Virus record (IMG/VR): IMGVR_UViG_3300005613_000377
Span: 1-25,503 of that record
Direction: 5' to 3' (one strand)
Origin: a virus
DNA: 25,503 nt
Shown here: positions 1-6,070 of the stretch, piece after piece
Layout: each line of letters starts with the position of its first letter
Numbering within the stretch: the first letter of the stretch is position 1
The notes under the pieces: model-generated
Database searches by the model: none
What the model was told of the DNA's origin: nothing
What the model saw: only the letters and a program-made list of their open reading frames with translations
Made by a program: the position numbers and the translations under genes

Positions 1-166
1 AAAGCGCCTGAAGAAGATTAATCAGACCATCAACCTTGAGGATGTGGTTAGCACTCCTAAAGGCGCAGGTGTCGTTAAGCGAATCAGCAGCTACGGTCTT
101 ATTGATGTGAAGTTCAGCAACGGCGTGCAGCAAAGCTTCCTGAAGGAGCAAGTGAAGCCGATCTAA
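1..166 (+). CDS. 3' end of an unidentified gene (partial)
   Basis: An open frame enters from the left edge (first full codon at base 2) and stops at TAA 164-166, giving the last 54 residues of a protein whose start lies outside the window. The fragment is basic at its N-terminal end. Its second half (VVSTPKGAGVVKRISSYGLI then VKFSNGVQQSFLKEQVKPI) looks like a small beta-barrel of the SH3 or KOW kind, as found at the ends of nucleic-acid-binding proteins. That resemblance is inferred from the pattern of glycines and alternating hydrophobics only. A terminator follows directly, so this gene probably ends the preceding transcription unit. Function unknown. Confidence 0.7.
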   Translation, partial: KRLKKINQTINLEDVVSTPKGAGVVKRISSYGLIDVKFSNGVQQSFLKEQVKPI

Positions 167-171
167 GACTA

Positions 172-198
172 ACCCCTGAGGTACGGCAGGGATATTTT
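172..198 (+). terminator. Rho-independent terminator after the first partial gene
   Basis: The stem CCCTG (174-178) pairs with CAGGG (187-191) around an 8-base loop and is followed by ATATTTTT. It lies 6 bases after the stop codon at 166. It shares the pattern CCCTG...CGGCAGGG with the stronger terminator at 2911-2937. Confidence 0.6.
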
Positions 199-244
199 TA
201 ACCCAATTTTTTAACTTGGTTTGATGATTAACTTGATTCTATCT

Positions 245-270
245 GCGAAGGGCGTGCCACCTTCGCGTTT
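245..270 (+). other. Hairpin before the small-gene cluster
   Basis: GCGAAGG (245-251) pairs perfectly with CCTTCGC (260-266) over an 8-base loop, then GTTTT follows. It could be a second weak terminator, or a leader hairpin in the mRNA of the gene that starts at 285; only 18 bases separate it from that start. The stretch 199-244 before it is AT-rich and holds a direct repeat TTAACTTG at 211-218 and 228-235, but no convincing promoter. Confidence 0.45.
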
Positions 271-284
271 TGAAAAAGAGGACA

Positions 285-494
285 ATGAAGACATACAAAA
301 GGCAGGCGGTGTTTGCCGACCTAACAGATTACGACCCTTTGGCTGAGGAACATCACTTCATCGAAGTCACGCAGTGGCATAACGGTGAAGGCTTTGACGT
401 TGAAGTGCAGTCAGAAGACTTGTTTGGTTTTCACCTGACATGGCTTCAATTTGAGGCGCTGAAAGCAGTAATTGAAAAACTGGAAGAGTTATGA
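285..494 (+). CDS. Small acidic phage protein, unknown function (69 aa)
   Basis: I chose ATG 285 because AAGAGG at 276-281 is one of the few purine-rich Shine-Dalgarno-like sequences in the window and sits at a sensible distance. A TTG codon at 270 would extend the frame by five residues but has no such support. The product is 69 residues and acidic, with a core that reads FIEVTQWHNGEGFDVEVQ followed by a C-terminal helix (FEALKAVIEKLEEL). No catalytic motif is visible. It overlaps the next gene by 4 bases (ATGA), so the two are probably translationally coupled. It lies in the accessory segment between the early genes and terminase. I do not recognise a function. Confidence 0.75.
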   Translation: MKTYKRQAVFADLTDYDPLAEEHHFIEVTQWHNGEGFDVEVQSEDLFGFHLTWLQFEALKAVIEKLEEL

Positions 495-757
495 ACATCA
501 AAACAGCACTCCAAATCATTAAAGATTACCAGATCTGGCGCAGAGGCGGGCAAAACCCAATGCCAAACCCTACCTATATCGGGCAGGCGTTTGATGTGCT
601 GATTAAATACGTTGAGAGCATGGAGAAAGCAGAAACGTTGATTGAATTAGTTTATAGCCACCCATCTGTAACAGATGAAGGCTATGAAGGCGTGAAAATC
701 AAACAATCAGAAGCACCGCAGTGGGTAATAAGTCACTTTTCAAATCATTGGCAATGA
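491..757 (+). CDS. Small phage protein, unknown function (88 aa)
   Basis: It starts at ATG 491 inside the stop of the previous gene and ends at TGA 755-757, again overlapping the next start by 4 bases. The 88-residue product begins with a helical segment (MNIKTALQIIKDYQIWRRGG), then a Pro/Asn-rich turn, then a second helical stretch. The layout is typical of small accessory proteins of Bacteroidota phages. There is no signal peptide, membrane segment or cysteine cluster. The order of the three coupled genes suggests a unit with the downstream nuclease. I cannot name a role. Confidence 0.72.
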   Translation: MNIKTALQIIKDYQIWRRGGQNPMPNPTYIGQAFDVLIKYVESMEKAETLIELVYSHPSVTDEGYEGVKIKQSEAPQWVISHFSNHWQ

Positions 758-1236
758 TAACCAAATACCCATACCCAACCTTCTACAGCCGACCGCAGAA
801 AACGGTAATGCTCGTAACCGACAAGCTCGGCATGGAGACAAAACCTGCCAAAGCCCTAAATTACGGCTACGAGCCAGGTGACGAAAACCTGTCAGAAGCA
901 GCATTGCAGCAGCGCATCTTCATGCACCATTGGAATACCTACAAAGACGAACGCGGTAGGCTGTACCACAACAACAACAACTCACACAGCCGCAAGAAAG
1001 GCGCGATCATGAAAGGGCAGGGCGTTGTGGCGGGCGTGGCTGATCTGACGTACCTGTACCTTGATGATGACCTATGTGGGCGCGTTGCTTACTTAGAGGT
1101 TAAGCTGCCGGGCGAACAACAAAGCGCTAAGCAGAAAGAATGGCAAAAAACTGTTGACTGCCTCGGCTTTGATTACTTTATCATTCGCAGCATTGCGGAC
1201 TTTGAGGCGGTGAGGGGTGAACTTGTAAGAGAATAG
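754..1236 (+). CDS. VRR-NUC-like nuclease (160 aa)
   Basis: Start ATG 754 overlaps the previous stop (ATGA); a GTG at 721 is possible but would overlap the upstream gene by 37 bases. The C-terminal two thirds match the VRR-NUC pattern of the PD-(D/E)XK nuclease superfamily: GVADL with Asp97, the strand YLEVK with Glu115 and Lys117, then AKQKEW with Gln127, and a closing strand-helix ending in SIADFEAVRGEL. These are the expected metal-binding and catalytic positions, so it is probably active. Family knowledge: VRR-NUC proteins occur alone in phages and are structure-specific or junction-type nucleases. Lying directly before terminase, it may trim or resolve concatemeric DNA for packaging; that role is inference. 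Confidence 0.8.
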   Translation: MITKYPYPTFYSRPQKTVMLVTDKLGMETKPAKALNYGYEPGDENLSEAALQQRIFMHHWNTYKDERGRLYHNNNNSHSRKKGAIMKGQGVVAGVADLTYLYLDDDLCGRVAYLEVKLPGEQQSAKQKEWQKTVDCLGFDYFIIRSIADFEAVRGELVRE

Positions 1237-1253
1237 AATTATTTGTACATTAA
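1222..1253 (+). promoter_or_regulatory. Candidate Bacteroidota-type promoter for the terminase genes
   Basis: CTTG at 1222-1225 is followed after exactly 20 bases by TACATTAA (1246-1253), fitting the -33 TTTG / -7 TAnnTTTG layout loosely. The 16 bases ending in this TACATT match the sequence before the tape measure gene at 14 of 16 positions, and both have a 20-base spacer. The predicted start of transcription (about 1259) leaves only about 10 bases before ATG 1269. Confidence 0.4.
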
Positions 1254-1268
1254 GCAAAATGTCTACGA

Positions 1269-1637
1269 ATGAGCAAGTTGACAAAAAAACAAGAAGCGTT
1301 TTGCAGGGAGTATGTTGTTGATTTTAACGGCACACAGGCAGCTATTAGGGCGGGGTATAGTGAGAAAACGGCAAACAGAATAGCTACTGAAAACTTGTCA
1401 AAACCTGTTATATCAAATTTCATTGCTGAGCTACAAAACAAGCAAGCCGAACGCCTTGAAATTACAGCCGATGAGCTAACACGCTTTTTCAAGATGATGA
1501 AAGATGACGAAGAACAAAAAGGATCTGACCGTATAAAAGCTGCTGAGAACCTTGCCAAACGTTTTGGCTACTACGAAGAGCATAATAAGCAAAAGAAAGC
1601 GACCATCTCCCCACCTACAATAATCATTAGTGACTGA
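1269..1637 (+). CDS. terS: Terminase small subunit
   Basis: The 122-residue protein has the Terminase_2-type N-terminus: LTKKQEAFCREY, then DFNGTQAAIRAGYSEKTANRIATENLSKP, a helix-turn-helix used to recognise the packaging site, then a C-terminal helical and charged tail for oligomerisation and contact with the large subunit. In this family the subunit binds phage DNA at the packaging start and regulates the ATPase and nuclease of its partner. ATG 1269 is the natural start; an ATG at 1259 is out of frame and closes after about 20 codons. The gene overlaps the large subunit gene by 8 bases. A weak promoter-like sequence lies directly upstream. Confidence 0.9.
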   Translation: MSKLTKKQEAFCREYVVDFNGTQAAIRAGYSEKTANRIATENLSKPVISNFIAELQNKQAERLEITADELTRFFKMMKDDEEQKGSDRIKAAENLAKRFGYYEEHNKQKKATISPPTIIISD

Positions 1638-2868
1638 GATTAAGATACCGAAAGCCTATGCGCCTTTGTTCGACCAGTCACACGGCAAGCGCTATATTAT
1701 TATCACAGGCGGGCGCGGCTCTGCGAAGTCGTTTGCTACATCTTTACATCTCTGTGACGATATCCTGCGCAACCCCAACAAAAGGGTGCTGTACACCCGC
1801 TACACAATGATAGCAGCAGAGATGTCTATCATCCCTGAGTTTACTGAAAAAATAGAAATGCTTAATGCCTTGCCCGCATTCGACATCAAAACAAAAGACA
1901 TTACCTGCAATCTTACTGGCTCTGACATTTTGTTTAGGGGCATAAAAACAAGCTCCGGCAACCAGACAGCAAAGCTAAAATCTATCCAAGGGGTTACAAC
2001 CTTCGTGATTGACGAAGCCGAAGAAATGACCGATGAGGCGAGCTTTGATAAGATAGACTTGTCTATCAGGACCACATCGGGCAAAAATACCGTTATCCTA
2101 ATCCTTAACCCGACCACCAAAGAGCACTGGATATACAAACGCTGGTTTGAAAATTACCTCGACTATATCACCATCGAAGGGCAGCAAATCCCGGTAAGCA
2201 AACACCCTGATGTGGTCCACATCCACACGACCTACCTCAACAATATCAAACACCTGGATAAATCATTTTTAGCTCAAGTCGAGCGCATCAAGCAGGACAA
2301 CCCGGCAAAATACCGGAATGTTATTCTCGGCGGCTGGCTCGAAAAAGCAGAAGGCGTAGTATTTGAAAACTGGCAAACCGGAGAGTTCGACACCTCCCTT
2401 CCATACTGCTACGGCCTTGACTTCGGCTATAGCCCTGACCCTACCGCTATGGTGCGCGTAGCGATAGATAGCAAAAACAAGCGCCTGTACCTTGATGAGT
2501 GCTTGTACGCTAACGAGCTGTCAGTAGATCAGCTAATCGAAGCAGTCAAAAGCAACCTGAACAGCGCACGGGATTTGGTAGTGTGCGATACGAATGAAAA
2601 GCGCACTGTGGCAGCGATGGCAAAAGCGAGGATTAACGTTAGCAAGGCGCTGAAGTACCCAGGCAGCGTTGTGGACGGTATTAGGGATATGCAGGATTAT
2701 ACACTGATTGTAACAGACCGCAGCAAGAACCTGAAAAAAGAACTCAACAATTACGTCTGGAACGACAAGAAGGCAAGCATACCTGTGGATGAGTACAACC
2801 ATTTGATTGATGCAAGCAGGTACAGTGCAACTCGCCTCAGCCTGAAGCACAGGAAAAGAAAAAAATGA
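1630..2868 (+). CDS. terL: Terminase large subunit (packaging ATPase and nuclease)
   Basis: This 412-residue protein is the DNA-packaging motor. The N-terminal ATPase has Walker A GGRGSAKS (residues 27-34) and Walker B VIDEAEE (126-132, with the catalytic Glu after the Asp). The C-terminal RNase H-like nuclease has its acidic residues in GLDFGYSPDPTAM (Asp264), VVCDTNEKR (Asp320) and NHLIDASRYS (Asp394). This is the arrangement of the Terminase_3 (PBSX-like) group, at normal length and with every key residue present. The start is GTG 1630, which overlaps the small subunit's TGA; no better start exists because homologous sequence begins almost at once. The product docks on the portal encoded at 3820-5568. 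Confidence 0.95.
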   Translation: MTEIKIPKAYAPLFDQSHGKRYIIITGGRGSAKSFATSLHLCDDILRNPNKRVLYTRYTMIAAEMSIIPEFTEKIEMLNALPAFDIKTKDITCNLTGSDILFRGIKTSSGNQTAKLKSIQGVTTFVIDEAEEMTDEASFDKIDLSIRTTSGKNTVILILNPTTKEHWIYKRWFENYLDYITIEGQQIPVSKHPDVVHIHTTYLNNIKHLDKSFLAQVERIKQDNPAKYRNVILGGWLEKAEGVVFENWQTGEFDTSLPYCYGLDFGYSPDPTAMVRVAIDSKNKRLYLDECLYANELSVDQLIEAVKSNLNSARDLVVCDTNEKRTVAAMAKARINVSKALKYPGSVVDGIRDMQDYTLIVTDRSKNLKKELNNYVWNDKKASIPVDEYNHLIDASRYSATRLSLKHRKRKK

Positions 2869-2910
2869 TTATCTTAGCCTTTGTTTCATACTAATTGCTG
2901 CTTTACAATC

Positions 2911-2937
2911 ACCCCTGTCTCTCCGGCAGGGGTTTTT
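2911..2937 (+). terminator. Rho-independent terminator after terminase
   Basis: ACCCCTG (2911-2917) pairs with CAGGGGT (2927-2933) around a 9-base loop and is followed by five T residues (2933-2937). It lies 42 bases after the terL stop and directly before the head-module promoter, so it separates packaging from head transcription. Confidence 0.85.
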
Positions 2938-2938
2938 A

Positions 2939-2970
2939 TTTGCACAATTCCAAATTTTCACTTACTTTTG
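2939..2970 (+). promoter_or_regulatory. Canonical Bacteroidota promoter for the head module
   Basis: TTTG (2939-2942), a 20-base spacer, then TACTTTTG (2963-2970) match the Bacteroidota housekeeping consensus TTTG-N19/20-TAnnTTTG at every specified base. Transcription should start near 2976, giving a leader of about 50 bases that contains the stem-loop at 2991-3010. It sits just downstream of a terminator in the largest gap between genes here. It is the best evidence for the host phylum and implies use of the host sigma factor. Confidence 0.8.
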
Positions 2971-2990
2971 TTGCAACTATTTGTTAATCC

Positions 2991-3010
2991 CGTGCGAACG
3001 AGCCAGCACG
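2991..3010 (+). promoter_or_regulatory. Leader stem-loop, copy 1
   Basis: CGTGC (2991-2995) pairs with GCACG (3006-3010) around the 10-base loop GAACGAGCCA. The same loop recurs at 7065-7074 before the major capsid gene, where the T-A pair of this stem (2993/3008) is replaced by C-G. The 3' edge is 18 bases from ATG 3029. Conserved loop, compensatory change and fixed spacing suggest an RNA element acting on translation or mRNA stability; a protein-binding DNA site remains possible. Confidence 0.6.
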
Positions 3011-3028
3011 ATCATAAACCATATCAAA

Positions 3029-3673
3029 ATGGCATTATGTTCTTGCCCTCCCGGCTCAGCAATCGGTGACATTACCCTACCTACCTGCCTTGAAGACTTC
3101 GGGCAAATTCAAAAGATGTTTTTTCAGCGCGTCTATTCGACCGGCACTACCAAAAACAAGCTTACCATTGCATCAGCAAATCCGAACGTGATTGCATCAT
3201 GGTCCCCTCTGCTTAGTGCTTCTGACGGCACGAAGGTGGTACAAACCCCTTTCACGGAAGGCGTAACCAATACACCTGGTGAACCACGTCTTGTAGGCGG
3301 CGGCAACGACAGCCTCGGCGGTAAGCAGGCGGTCAAAGGCGCAAACCTTGACCTGTTTGAAGGCAATTTCTATGAGCTGCCGCAGAGCATCGCAAAGGAA
3401 ATCCGCGCCTATGAGTGTGAAATTTTCGGCGTGTACCTTATCAACGAATACGGTCAGATTGGCGGCCTTGCTGATGATAACAGCAACCCGACTGAGTTCT
3501 TCCCTATCCCGGTAGCTGAAAAGACGTTCTTTCTCGGACAAAAACGCTTTGGCGGCTTTGACGAGCGCGATGCTAACGCCTTCCGCTTTGAGGTCCTGCC
3601 GAACGTGCTCGATGAGTTTTACGTAGTGACGCCAACAGACTTTAACCCGCTTGACAAACTTGCAACATCGTAA
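3029..3673 (+). CDS. Phage structural protein, candidate major tail tube protein (214 aa)
   Basis: The 214-residue product starts at ATG 3029, 18 bases after the leader stem-loop and under the strong promoter. It is soluble and beta-rich, with glycine-rich turns (LVGGGNDSLGGKQ), a central FYELPQSIAKEIRAYECEIFGVYLI strand-helix segment and a C-terminal FEVLPNVLDEFYVVTPTDFNPLDKL. It has no signal peptide or catalytic motif. The strong promoter, and the leader element shared with the capsid gene, suggest a high-copy virion protein. No other tail tube candidate is visible between the capsid gene and the tail chaperones, so a displaced tail tube gene is my leading guess. A head decoration protein is the main alternative. 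The family itself I do not recognise. Confidence 0.45.
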   Translation: MALCSCPPGSAIGDITLPTCLEDFGQIQKMFFQRVYSTGTTKNKLTIASANPNVIASWSPLLSASDGTKVVQTPFTEGVTNTPGEPRLVGGGNDSLGGKQAVKGANLDLFEGNFYELPQSIAKEIRAYECEIFGVYLINEYGQIGGLADDNSNPTEFFPIPVAEKTFFLGQKRFGGFDERDANAFRFEVLPNVLDEFYVVTPTDFNPLDKLATS

Positions 3674-3674
3674 G

Positions 3675-3899
3675 ATGGAAGAAACGATCATATTAATCCA
3701 TCCGCAGTCCGGTAAGCCCTACGAATTTGAGGCAGAACATGCTAAGCGGATTTTAGGCATGGGCCACGGGTGGAAGCGGAAAAAGGAAACAGCCGGCAAG
3801 GCGAAGAAAACAAAAACGAGTGCTTCAGCGAAACGAGATAGCGGAAATACTGGACAGCAGGCGCAGCCGGACGATGATTGCGGATGCAATAAGGCATGA
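3675..3899 (+). CDS. Small basic protein with Cys-x-Cys tail (74 aa)
   Basis: ATG 3675 begins one base after the stop of the previous gene (TAAG ATG). Residues 1-30 (EETIILIHPQSGKPYEFEAE...) look like a small beta fold. They are followed by a Lys/Thr/Ser/Ala-rich linker (WKRKKETAGKAKKTKTSASAKR) that is probably disordered and could touch DNA or the portal, and an acidic end DDDCGCNKA with a Cys-Gly-Cys pair. The gene's last 80 bases overlap the start of the portal gene in another frame, so both proteins are encoded there if GTG 3820 is the true portal start. Function unknown; the location suggests a minor head component or portal assembly helper. Confidence 0.7.
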   Translation: MEETIILIHPQSGKPYEFEAEHAKRILGMGHGWKRKKETAGKAKKTKTSASAKRDSGNTGQQAQPDDDCGCNKA

Positions 3900-5568
3900 G
3901 CAGCGTATCCGCTTCCATACTGATATTGCCCTCGATCAGAACAGCGCTGAACGCTATACAACTGAGTACCTGGAATGGGTGAAAACCCTTATCCCGATAC
4001 AGAAGTATGAGCTGTTTTGCAGCCTGTTCCGGTTTCCTGGCAAAACCGTTGAGCTGACAGAGCAAATCTACTCAGCACTCGAAAAGATATTTGACGGCAA
4101 GAACGCTGTCTATAACTACGAGTTCAGTACGCCGGAAGCGGCGCAGGATTGGGATGAGTACCGCGAAGGATGGCAAAAAAAATGGCGGCACAAAGGGATG
4201 AATGCCCTGCGTTGTATGCCTAATTCGGTGCTTATCGTTGACATGCCGGAAGAATCAGAGGATGCTTATTGGTATTTTCTGCCTATATCTGCTGTGCTTG
4301 ACTACGAGCTTGAAGAAGATGGCGTCACATTCGACTATATCATCTTTGAGCAGAAGGACGACCGGATCGCTGTCTTTGACGATGAGGCGATGCAGGTATA
4401 TGAGTACAAGGACAAGACGCTAGGGCAGCAGATCAGCATCGCAACGCACGAGCTAGGCTATACCCCCGCCCGGTTCTTCCTGACCAACGCAGTTAATTTC
4501 AAGCAGCGTGGAGTTAAGCAGAACCCGATCAGCAAGCAGTTAGGCGACCTTGACTGGTATCTGTTTTTCGCCATCTCCGAGCGGCACCTTGACCTGTACG
4601 GCGCTTATCCGATTTATTGGGGCTTTGCTCAGGACTGCGACTATTCAGCGCCTGACAACAGCCGTGACGGGTTTGTGTACTGCGATAGCGGATTCCTCCG
4701 CAGAGATAGCGACAATAGTTATGTGCTTACTCGCGCAGGCAGCAGGGGGCATGGGCACGGCTTACAGCAATGCCCGATGTGCTCAAAGCGTCGGCTCAAC
4801 GGTGCAGGGAGCTTCGTTGAGGTAACGCCTCCAGGCTTAGAAAACGACAAAGCAGACCTGCGCGACCCGGTAGGCATCGTCAGCGTTGACCGCAACAGCC
4901 TGGATTACGTGCGCGAAAAGCGCAAAGCCTATGCGCTTGAGATATTTCAGGCCGTGACAGGCACAGGCGGTGAGATGAGCAAGAACCAGGCAGTCAACGA
5001 AAAGCAGGTAATTGCAAGCTTTGAAAGCAAAGCTCAGGTGCTGCGCAATTTAAAAAGCCAGTTTGAGGCAGCACAGCAGTGGGTGGATGAGACAGTGTGC
5101 CGGCTGCGGTACGGGCTGCAATTCATTAGCGCACATATCAACTACGGCACTGAGTTCTACCTGCATGAACCTGCTGAACTGCTTGAGATGTACCAACAGG
5201 CAAAAAACGCAGGTGTCGACGATAAGATATTATCCATGCTGCAATCAGAATACTACGAGGTGAAGTACAAAAATAACCCGGTAGAGCTGAAGCGCATTAA
5301 GATACTGTCTGACTTAGACCCGTTCCGGCACCTTGACAAGAATCAGGTGCAGGCGATGTACCAAAATGGGGAGATTGAGTACGAACCGTATATGCTGAAA
5401 ATGAACTTCAGCACATTGATTGCACGTTTTGAGCGCGAGAATACAAGCGTTATCCAATTCGGTGAAAACATCGAATATGCAAGCAAAATACAGCGCATTA
5501 CTAATGTGCTTAACAGTTATATTCAACGCCCTGTGATTGCAGCGGCACAAAACCAAAACGATGAGTAA
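3820..5568 (+). CDS. Portal protein (582 aa)
   Basis: This large protein between terminase and scaffold is the portal, the 12-fold ring through which DNA enters the head. The helical N-terminus, EYLEWVKTLIPIQKYELFCSLFRFPGKTVELT and LEKIFDG segments, and a C-terminal half with long helices (SMLQSEYYEVKYKNNPVELKR) match portals of Bacteroidota phages as I recall them; position and length agree. Four cysteines (273, 288 and 318/321 in CPMC) form a C-x14-C-x29-C-x2-C set that resembles a zinc ribbon inserted in the protein. GTG 3820 gives a good amphipathic N-terminal helix but an 80-base overlap with the upstream gene. ATG 3874 is the alternative and would shorten it by 18 residues. The gene ends overlapping the next by 8 bases. 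Confidence 0.85.
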   Translation: MLQRNEIAEILDSRRSRTMIADAIRHEQRIRFHTDIALDQNSAERYTTEYLEWVKTLIPIQKYELFCSLFRFPGKTVELTEQIYSALEKIFDGKNAVYNYEFSTPEAAQDWDEYREGWQKKWRHKGMNALRCMPNSVLIVDMPEESEDAYWYFLPISAVLDYELEEDGVTFDYIIFEQKDDRIAVFDDEAMQVYEYKDKTLGQQISIATHELGYTPARFFLTNAVNFKQRGVKQNPISKQLGDLDWYLFFAISERHLDLYGAYPIYWGFAQDCDYSAPDNSRDGFVYCDSGFLRRDSDNSYVLTRAGSRGHGHGLQQCPMCSKRRLNGAGSFVEVTPPGLENDKADLRDPVGIVSVDRNSLDYVREKRKAYALEIFQAVTGTGGEMSKNQAVNEKQVIASFESKAQVLRNLKSQFEAAQQWVDETVCRLRYGLQFISAHINYGTEFYLHEPAELLEMYQQAKNAGVDDKILSMLQSEYYEVKYKNNPVELKRIKILSDLDPFRHLDKNQVQAMYQNGEIEYEPYMLKMNFSTLIARFERENTSVIQFGENIEYASKIQRITNVLNSYIQRPVIAAAQNQNDE

Positions 5569-6055
5569 GAAAGACGAACGTTTCAACCGGGTAGACGAGC
5601 TGCTGCTAACAGGCATGAGCGAAGAGGATGTCATTGCCCATGTGTGCGATGAGTTCAGCGTCAAGCCTGCAACAGTGCAAAAAGATATTGAAGCCCTGAA
5701 AGCGCAGGACGAGCCGCTGCCCTTTAGCGATGAGCCTGCCAATACCCTGCTCGCTGATGTGCTTGCAAACAGGGTAGACGCAAACGGTGCTGACCTGTCA
5801 GGCATTGAGTACACGCCTGACGACGATGAAAAAGGCTTTGTTCATGCGCTGATTGAGGTGCCGACCTATGACAATAGCACGCCGCCCAAGAAGGACAGCC
5901 GCCCGCGCATTCAAAAATTCGACCCGAAGGCATGGGACAACTTCGGGCGCTATCACCGGGCGCAGGGCTATGTAGTACACGCTGTGCTGCACCTGCCCCA
6001 AGGCGCAAAGGCGCTTGAAGATATTGACATTTTCGGAGCTACCCGCAAAGCATAA
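5561..6055 (+). CDS. Unknown protein between portal and scaffold (164 aa)
   Basis: ATG 5561 lies within the last codons of the portal gene. Residues 1-50 form a helical segment (RVDELLLTGMSEEDVIAHVC then SVKPATVQKDIEALKAQ) that reads like a winged or simple helix-turn-helix. A Pro/Asp-rich linker follows, then a C-terminal part (RIQKFDPKAWDNFGRYHRAQGYVVHAVLHLP). No protease triad is evident, although a maturation protease often occupies this slot in HK97-like phages. The context suggests a minor head protein or an assembly factor acting with the portal. I cannot assign a family. Confidence 0.7.
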   Translation: MSKKDERFNRVDELLLTGMSEEDVIAHVCDEFSVKPATVQKDIEALKAQDEPLPFSDEPANTLLADVLANRVDANGADLSGIEYTPDDDEKGFVHALIEVPTYDNSTPPKKDSRPRIQKFDPKAWDNFGRYHRAQGYVVHAVLHLPQGAKALEDIDIFGATRKA

Positions 6056-6070
6056 CCAAAACTATAGACG

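Noticed and set aside
1259-1261. ATG upstream of terS as an alternative start
   Set aside because: It is out of frame with the terminase small subunit and its own frame ends after about 20 codons.
1250-1558. Long antisense open frames here and throughout the window (for example 5968-6714, 13596-13952, 19349-19747)
   Set aside because: They lie entirely opposite well-supported genes. Their products are rich in Ser, Cys, Leu or Pro as expected from reverse reading of coding DNA, and they have no leaders or recognisable domains.
2881-3069. Open frame of 62 codons covering the terminator, promoter and leader
   Set aside because: It runs through a strong terminator hairpin and a perfect promoter, overlaps the next gene's start, and encodes a low-complexity product.
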